Positions 58,976 to 64,000 of a DNA stretch of 64,000 nucleotides are shown here, piece by piece (within the stretch, counting starts at the first letter, position 1; each line of letters starts with the position of its first letter). Position numbers and translations under genes: made by a program. The notes beneath the pieces were generated by a model that was not told where the DNA came from, ran no database searches, and worked only from the letters and a program-made list of their open reading frames with translations. The DNA is from Brevibacterium paucivorans (lineage in GTDB: Bacteria > Actinomycetota > Actinomycetes > Actinomycetales > Brevibacteriaceae), in contig NZ_JAFBCP010000001.1 of NCBI RefSeq assembly GCF_016907735.1, positions 372,001-436,000 of the forward strand, in the 5' to 3' direction.

Positions 58976-60151
58976 ATGACGACCAACGACGCAATCAACA
59001 CTTCCGATACGCCCACAGATAAAGATCGGCAATCGCACCACGATGAACTCCATAAGTTTGTTTCATCCAACAAAACTAGTGTCCAACTGGCCACCAGCTA
59101 CGTACTTGAATGCTTCGGTCGATCGCGCCGTGGAGCCATCGTCAACCGTCGGATCAATGAGTGGCTCGCAGAGAACCAATTGGAAATGTTCCCGGATATC
59201 AGTTCAGCCGACTATTACGGCGACGTCGAGATCCGACGCCTCTCCTCGGACTCCGAACCGCAAACGCCAAAACCTGATAAATCGTCAAACGAATCCGCCT
59301 CAGAGAAATCGGCAGTGGGTGGCTGGGTTTTGTCTTCCTTAAAGAGTGACGCCGATGAGCTAGATAGCCTTCAGTACGGGGACTCAGTAAGCGACGCGAT
59401 TGAACTAATGCAACAACGAAATCGCACCAAGTTGCCACTCTTCTTCTCGAAGAACGACAGGTCGACTCTCATCGGTACGGTGACCATCTCGGACCTCACC
59501 TTTGACAAAGTATCCGATGACAAAGTATCCGACCAGACGAAACTTATTAATGTGGCCACAACCCAGGTTCCAGTAGTAGGAACGAATGAGAAGCTTTTCG
59601 ACTGGGTCTCGACCATTCTTCAGCACGGATTTATCTACGGAAAAAACGCAAGAAACGAGATCGTACAGATCTACACTACGTGGGACCTAGCGACCCATCT
59701 AAACTCGATCGCCGCAATGTTCCTGCGCGCTAACGAGATCGAAGAGCTTCTACGGGGGGTTCTCGCGGATGTTCCGGAAGCGAAGCTCAAGAAGGCCATA
59801 AAGAAGGGCCCACTGACAGACGTGTATATAGACACAGAACAAAGCATTACACTAACGAAGGAAGAAGTTGACGCCAGCGGGCCAGATGACTCCGAGAAGT
59901 CGTATGCGCAAAAGCTAACGTTTGCGGACTACATCAAGGCCGTAGCTGACGACACGATATGGTCTGAGGTGTTTCGCGCGGGTCGCATCTCCGACGAGGA
60001 CAAGCCACGATGCATCCGAAGCCTGAACGATGCTCGCCTCGCACGTAACCGTGTGATGCATTTCAATCGATCAGAAATACCTGAAGACATGATTCCATCA
60101 TTCGAGGCCTTGGCAGTGTGGTTGCGCCAGATAATGCAGTCGAAATCTTAG
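58976..60151 (+). CDS. CBS-domain protein with C-terminal HEPN (Swt1-like) domain
   Basis: A 391-residue protein. An N-terminal helical region (LHKFVSSNKTSVQLATSYVLE, RSRRGAIVNRRINEWLAENQ) is followed by an acidic linker and a CBS pair (residues about 120-240: DSVSDAIELMQQRNRTKLPL, TQVPVVGTNEKLFDWVS). A helical C-terminal HEPN domain ends with LNDARLARNRVMHFN, in which RNRVMH is a complete Rx4H ribonuclease motif. CBS pairs sense adenine nucleotides, so ligand-controlled RNA cleavage is a reasonable hypothesis. ATG at 58976 has AGGTG six bases upstream. Lower GC than neighbours points to recent acquisition. A 15-base tandem repeat encodes DKVSDDKVSD. Confidence 0.82.
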   Translation: MTTNDAINTSDTPTDKDRQSHHDELHKFVSSNKTSVQLATSYVLECFGRSRRGAIVNRRINEWLAENQLEMFPDISSADYYGDVEIRRLSSDSEPQTPKPDKSSNESASEKSAVGGWVLSSLKSDADELDSLQYGDSVSDAIELMQQRNRTKLPLFFSKNDRSTLIGTVTISDLTFDKVSDDKVSDQTKLINVATTQVPVVGTNEKLFDWVSTILQHGFIYGKNARNEIVQIYTTWDLATHLNSIAAMFLRANEIEELLRGVLADVPEAKLKKAIKKGPLTDVYIDTEQSITLTKEEVDASGPDDSEKSYAQKLTFADYIKAVADDTIWSEVFRAGRISDEDKPRCIRSLNDARLARNRVMHFNRSEIPEDMIPSFEALAVWLRQIMQSKS

Positions 60152-60376
60152 CGAGAGTCAGCAGCTGAATCGCATTCTGAAGGCCCACTTCGAACCCTTT
60201 CCATATTGCACAGAGGAAATTGATCCCGCGGGCCAGATCCCTTCCCCCTCCAGGCAGAGTCAACGGATCTTCGGCGTTTTCGCTCAGCCGGATCCGGACG
60301 CATTCTCACAGTCAGTCACGGAACGAAAATAGATTCAGCACGGTTCCCACTGCCACCAAAACTCTTCCCGCCGAAG

Positions 60377-61351
60377 TTAATTACCAGCTTCTAACCGCCG
60401 GCGCAGCTCGACCTCGTCCTGATCACTAAGCCCTGCTAGCCTCTCGACACTCCGCTCTTCCTCGTACCGCATAGCGTCCGCCAGTGTCTCCTTCAACGGG
60501 CGAACGTGTAGTCCGGCTTCGTACGCGGCTTTACACTCGAGCAACGCGATGTTGCGCCACTGCGGGCCGGGGACCCACAACGGCAGCGACTTCGGTCCCA
60601 TCCATGGGTTCACTTCGAACGCAAGTAGCTCTTCGTCGGGGACAGGTCGCGCCGTCGCCCGCGATGCAGTGAGATCGCGGGAAATCGTATACACCTCCGC
60701 CAATGTGGCGGCGTGGCCGGTCGCGTTGAATGTTCCCTCCCGAGCGACCTCCGCAGATTCGACGATCCAGTCAGCCAGGTCCTCCGCATCGATCATGGCG
60801 ATGGGGAACTTCGGGTCCGGAACAATGACATCGTCGCCCGTTGGGTGCGCGAAGCGCCACGGGTAGTAACCGCTGCGTCCTGTGCCATCACCGTAGCCTG
60901 CGATCAGACCGGGACGCACAATCATCACCGATCCACTGACAGCCCGATAAGCCGCTTCGCAGGCGGACTTGGCCGCCGGATACTGTTCCATGCTCTCCAT
61001 GGCGTCGAGATCTAGCGGCTCGACCACAGGATCGGACTCGGCAGAGATTCTCCCCTGATCCGCGTACACGCTGCTCGAAGATACAAACACACGGTGCTTA
61101 GCTTGGAGTTTCGCGGCTGCGTCCCGCGCGTGCTTAGGCTGACTCGTCAGATCGACGACCGCATCCCAGGGCCGCGTGGCAACCTTGTCATACGCATCTT
61201 CACGGTCACGGTCTGAACCAACAAACTCGACCCCAGCGGCTGGCTCCCCCGTGCCTCGTGCGAGGCACGTGACGCGGTGCCCCCGTGCAAGCGCAACACG
61301 TGCGATGTGTCGTCCAAGAAATCCTGTACCACCAAGCAACAAAATATCCAT
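60377..61351 (-). CDS. NAD-dependent epimerase/dehydratase family protein
   Basis: A 324-residue extended short-chain dehydrogenase. NAD(P) site LLLGGTGFLGRHIARVALARG, catalytic-region VFVSSSSVYADQGRI and the YxxxK motif YPAAKSACE near residue 145. Substrates in this actinobacterial subgroup (often 'reductase' annotated) are unknown. ATG at 61351 starts directly at the Rossmann strand; a longer frame adds unconserved residues. An internally deleted relative lies at 57.2 kb, suggesting the gene travels with the attachment repeats. Confidence 0.9.
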   Translation of the reverse strand: MDILLLGGTGFLGRHIARVALARGHRVTCLARGTGEPAAGVEFVGSDRDREDAYDKVATRPWDAVVDLTSQPKHARDAAAKLQAKHRVFVSSSSVYADQGRISAESDPVVEPLDLDAMESMEQYPAAKSACEAAYRAVSGSVMIVRPGLIAGYGDGTGRSGYYPWRFAHPTGDDVIVPDPKFPIAMIDAEDLADWIVESAEVAREGTFNATGHAATLAEVYTISRDLTASRATARPVPDEELLAFEVNPWMGPKSLPLWVPGPQWRNIALLECKAAYEAGLHVRPLKETLADAMRYEEERSVERLAGLSDQDEVELRRRLEAGN

Positions 61352-61484
61352 GCCACCAGTCAAGCATCGCGGCGCCTCTCGCGCGAGCGACTTCGCTCTC
61401 GGCATAGCCGGGCTAGATTCAAAGGTCAGAGCGGAACCAATCCCACCTGTTCTCCACTTGCAGCACTACTTCTGACGAGCAGGT

Positions 61485-62030
61485 TTATACGTTAAACCTA
61501 AACTCCACCACGTCGCCGTCGGCCATAACATAGTCCTTACCTTCCATACGGACCTTGCCAGCCGCTTTCGCCTCGGCCATCGAACCCAGCTCATCCAGGT
61601 CCTCAAACGACACGATCTCAGCCTTAATAAAGCCCTTCTGGAAGTCCGTGTGAATGACGCCGGCCGCCTCGGGAGCGGTCCATCCCTTACGGATAGTCCA
61701 CGCACGAGCCTCCTTGGGGCCCGCCGTCAGGTAGGTCTGCAAGCCCAGCGTATCGAACCCAACCCTGGCCAGCTTATCCAAACCAGGCTCGTCCTGACCG
61801 GTGGATTCGAGCATTTCGGCGGCTTCTTCAGGATCAAGCTCAATGAGCTCAGCTTCAAACTTCGCGTCCAAGAAGATCGCCTCCGCTGGCGCAACGAGTT
61901 CGCGCATCTTCGCCTGCATGGCTTCGTCGGCCAGCCCGTCTTCATCCGTGTTGAACACGTAGATGAACGGCTTGGCGTAGGTGCTGTTCGGTGTCGTCAC
62001 GTCCGGATCGCAGTCCTTCAACCAACCGGT
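61485..62030 (-). pseudogene. ychF: C-terminal fragment of GTPase gene ychF, right copy
   Basis: About 180 codons covering the helical and TGS-domain half of YchF: LKDCDPDVTTPNSTYAKPFI, YVFNTDEDGLADEAMQAKMR, through GWTAPEAAGVIHTDFQKGFI to DVVEFRFNV-stop. The N-terminal GTPase domain is missing; the break at about 62030 adjoins the region with the decayed IS110-type transposase. It extends about 30 codons further 5' than the copy at 47.1 kb. A functional ychF must lie elsewhere in the genome, since the gene is near-universal. Confidence 0.9.
61489..61510 (-). repeat. ychF-3'-end attachment repeat, site 9 (within ychF fragment)
   Basis: ACGTTAAACCTAAACTCCAC, the natural 3' end of the right ychF fragment; it gives the reference form of the repeat. 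Confidence 0.85.
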
Positions 62031-62076
62031 CCGGTCAGTACATCTGATATGGGTGTAGTTCTTGTCAAGAGGGCAA

Positions 62077-62117
62077 GACGATGCGCCACCGGGCTGGATG
62101 CCTGGTGGCGCATCGTC
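62077..62117. repeat. Strong inverted repeat between ychF fragment and IS remnant
   Basis: GACGATGCGCCACC (62077-62090) pairs perfectly with GGTGGCGCATCGTC (62104-62117), followed by CTTTGC. It could be a terminator or an end structure of the insertion sequence; no gene lies between it and 62362. Confidence 0.7.
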
Positions 62118-62361
62118 CTTTGCTGACCCGAAGTGGTGTTGATGAGAGGTTTCGCGTGTCTGTCGACGGCAATGTCAGCCTGATATTCGCGGGTTGGTTA
62201 CCGCAGGACGGTGCTTTCGGCTCGGCACCCCACGCCTGTCTAGCATCGAGCGTCACCGCCGATGAGGGTGGCTGCTCATAGGTGTATCGCGAGTCGTTCC
62301 GTTCGCTGCGTCACCCCTTCGCTAACCGGTCCTCGGGCCAAGTTCATGGGGGCCTCGGGGC

Positions 62362-63370
62362 TTATTCCTCGAGGACGGCCAGCGACCAGCACCATCCCGC
62401 CAACTCGCGGGCGATCGCGGCGTTGGCCACGTTGTTGGGCTTCTTACGCTTCTTGAACTGCATCCAGCGTTTGTTGAGGCGCCGGTTGCCCAGGTCCCCG
62501 CGGGCCCTCGCCACTGGGGAGGCGAGATCCCAACGGTCACGGACCATCTTGCCCACCACGTAGCGGTGCTGATGATGGCGGGCGACCTCGACCAATAGCC
62601 GACGCGCATGACCATCGCCGGTCTTGGTGATCGGCCCCAACGACCGTGACTGTCCCGAGGAGTTCTCCGAAGGAACCAGGCCCAGGTAAGAACCGATCGA
62701 GTTGCCGCTGAACCTGCTCCAGCCGCCGATCTCGACCGCCAGCCCTAACCCGGTCAGTGTCGAGATCCCCCGCAAACACCCGAGCCGGCGCACGACATCG
62801 GTATAGGGGCTATTCTCGGCCATGGCGGTGATGCGTTCATCGAGACGATCGCGGCGCGCAGTGATCGTGACAACACTGCCGTAGGCCTCATCGAACGCGG
62901 CCTGCACCAAAAGCGAGTCGAACCGTTGCCTTCACAGCCAGGCACCGTGGGCACCCACCCATGCCTGCCCACCGGAGTAGACGATCCCATGACGCAGAAC
63001 AGATTCGACAATCAGTGTCTGGATCTCATCAAGTCACTGCGGTGAACGCGTCCAATCGGAGAAGGGTCGAGGAGATGTTCGGCATCAAGCGCGTCGGTCT
63101 TCACCCTCGATCCCGAAGGCCGTTGCAGTTTGGATGCAGCCGAGACCACGGTGCGAGTGTCGCTGCCCTGCAAGGTTCTGGCCAAGCCATAACCGGTCGG
63201 GCCGGTTTCGCCGATGGCCGCCACTGGGCCGGGCAGGGCCTTGATCCAGGCCAGCACTCGTGCGCTCAGTAAACAACCAGGGCCTCCCACATATGTTGGA
63301 AAGGCCAGACGGGCCACTCCTGTCCGGCAACCCACGAATCGTTACGCGGTGAGGCCCCGGCTCGCCAGAG
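62362..63370 (-). pseudogene. Decayed IS110-family transposase
   Basis: Two transposase halves are recognisable in different frames. N-terminal DEDD-domain part (about 63300-63040): PVAAIGETGPTGYGLARTLQ and SAASKLQRPSGSRVKTDALDAEHL. C-terminal Transposase_20 part (62910-62362): RRLGCLRGISTLTGLGLAVE, GNSIGSYLGLVPSENSSGQS, ITKTGDGHARRLLVEVARHH. The central part (62911-63010) is frameshifted and the first catalytic Asp region is lost, so it is inactive in cis. IS110 elements insert by a DEDD recombinase guided by a bridge RNA from their end regions. Confidence 0.88.
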
Positions 63371-63401
63371 CCTCATCCCCGATCGGGGTCACCCATACCG
63401 T

Positions 63402-63776
63402 CTAGTTGACACCCATGAACATGTAGACCGTAGTGACCTTGCCCTGTTCATCACGGAACACGAGGTCGGCGCCACGGCCCACGGTCTCAGCGTTCGAGGC
63501 GAGCATCGACCAGCGCAACAGCGTCGCGTCACCTGACTGGATCTCCTGGTCGTACACGAAGCGAAGCCCCTTGCCTGCGATCATCTCCTCGTGCACGCGA
63601 CCGATGTGAGCGACGATCGCGTCGACGCCCTCGATGGTGATTCCGAGTGAAGAAACCGACATCTTCCCCTCTGGCGTCCAGACCTGTTCGATCACGGCCT
63701 TGCGGCGGTCGGCGTCGGGCTCGATCCAGGTACGCAGGTACTCGACGGCAAATCCGGTGGTGCTGTCTGCGGTCAT
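63402..63776 (-). CDS. NTF2-like / SnoaL family protein
   Basis: A 124-residue protein with the NTF2-like alpha+beta cone fold pattern: FAVEYLRTWIEPDADRRKAV, VWTPEGKMSVSSLGITIEGV, IVAHIGRVHEEMIAGKGLRF, and TTVYMFMGVN at the end. Members include SnoaL-like cyclases, ketosteroid isomerases and many small proteins of unknown function. It is divergent from a TetR gene with a perfect palindrome in between, so it is probably that regulator's target. GGAGATCTCT upstream contains the ribosome-binding site. Confidence 0.88.
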   Translation of the reverse strand: MTADSTTGFAVEYLRTWIEPDADRRKAVIEQVWTPEGKMSVSSLGITIEGVDAIVAHIGRVHEEMIAGKGLRFVYDQEIQSGDATLLRWSMLASNAETVGRGADLVFRDEQGKVTTVYMFMGVN

Positions 63777-63804
63777 GGCAGAGATCTCCTTGTCGGATAG
63801 ATTG

Positions 63805-63847
63805 TTATGCTGACATTGTCAGCATAATAGGTTCGTGGACAGTGTCA
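63805..63847. promoter_or_regulatory. TetR operator between NTF2-like and tetR genes
   Basis: TTATGCTGACA and its exact complement flank a single central T (63805-63827). A second short dyad, GACAGTGTC, lies at 63839-63847. The perfect 11-bp arms suit a TetR dimer repressing both divergent genes. Confidence 0.82.
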
Positions 63848-63870
63848 ACATGACGGGTTAACCTGGATCC

Positions 63871-64000
63871 ATGAGCCCTCGTGATTCCGCGCCGACCATC
63901 TCAGCGATCCTCTCGTCAGCCGATGAACTGCTGGAATCAGGAGGACCTGAGGCCGTCACGCTCAGAGCCGTAGGCGAAGCGGCGGGCGTCTCGCGCATGA
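63871..64000 (+). CDS. TetR family regulator, partial (runs off window)
   Basis: The first 43 residues are visible: MSPRDSAPTISAILSSADEL, then LESGGPEAVTLRAVGEAAGVSRM, the start of a TetR-type helix-turn-helix. The ATG at 63871 lies just beyond the operator dyads. It probably represses the divergent NTF2-like gene and itself. The ligand domain is outside the window. Confidence 0.88.
   Translation, partial: MSPRDSAPTISAILSSADELLESGGPEAVTLRAVGEAAGVSRM

Noticed and set aside
42898-61510. CRISPR array suggested by regularly recurring short repeats
   Set aside because: The spacing is 0.5-9 kb, intervals contain genes, and no cas genes are present.
42898-61510. Classical integron with attC sites
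   Set aside because: The repeats are not imperfect palindromes with R/L boxes, there is no intI, and two copies are the coding 3' end of ychF.

Overview
The window is from an actinobacterium, most likely a coryneform member of the Micrococcales or Corynebacteriales. The evidence is GC-rich codon use, several GTG/TTG starts, apparent leaderless promoters, CmtR-type and NRAMP/YcsG-type genes, HerA-like DUF853, a PRC-barrel/DUF2382 protein and a 2,3-butanediol dehydrogenase. I cannot name the species from sequence alone.

Positions 1 to about 38.9 kb look like ordinary host chromosome. They hold an M20 peptidase coupled to a membrane transporter, a YetF-like membrane protein, an MBL-rhodanese sulfur enzyme, an FMN glutamate-synthase-like protein, a polar amino-acid ABC transporter with fused binding protein and permease, an MHS-type MFS carrier, three tandem copies of an unknown two-helix membrane protein, a CorA channel, a tandem pair of YezG/DUF600-like immunity proteins and many single housekeeping genes. 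A TetR/drug-export pair and an ArsR/cation-diffusion-facilitator pair lie at 21.6-25.1 kb. A Fic gene at 25.5 kb sits between two nearly identical 79-bp regulatory repeats. A 5-oxoproline utilisation operon (pxpA, fused pxpBC, biotin carboxylase-carrier fusion, GntR regulator, YcsG-like NRAMP carrier) fills 27.7-33.9 kb. Three dispersed genes encode paralogous lipoproteins. A short word, ACCTCGG, is strikingly frequent here, including in terminators.

From about 39 kb the window is accessory. A frameshifted SulP transporter, an orphan FitA-like antitoxin and a HEPN/nucleotidyltransferase toxin-antitoxin pair come first. From 42.9 to 61.5 kb lies the most unusual structure. Nine similarly oriented copies of a sequence of about 22 bp occur, and at two of them it is exactly the 3' end of the GTPase gene ychF (the VEFRFNV-stop codons). 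The copies divide the region into eight intervals of 0.5-9 kb. These carry HigBA modules in various stages of decay, a CopG-type antitoxin with an overlapping small gene, a bacteriocin-like secreted protein with a small membrane partner, a 708-bp perfectly duplicated methyltransferase block, a cytidine deaminase-ASCH fusion, a CBS-HEPN protein, an NAD-dependent epimerase and a 9-kb heavy-metal segment. No recombinase gene is visible. I read this as a serial integration hotspot that uses the ychF 3' end as attachment site.

The heavy-metal segment (47.6-56.2 kb) is itself layered. A higher-GC mercury cassette (merR, merA, small Cys-pair membrane protein) plus a TetR/MFS drug-export pair has split a flavin-dependent monooxygenase gene. 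Beyond that lie a CmtR/P1B-ATPase operon and an ArsO-like flavoprotein. The right end holds a truncated ychF, a decayed IS110-family transposase, an NTF2-like protein and the start of a divergent TetR gene with a clear operator between them.
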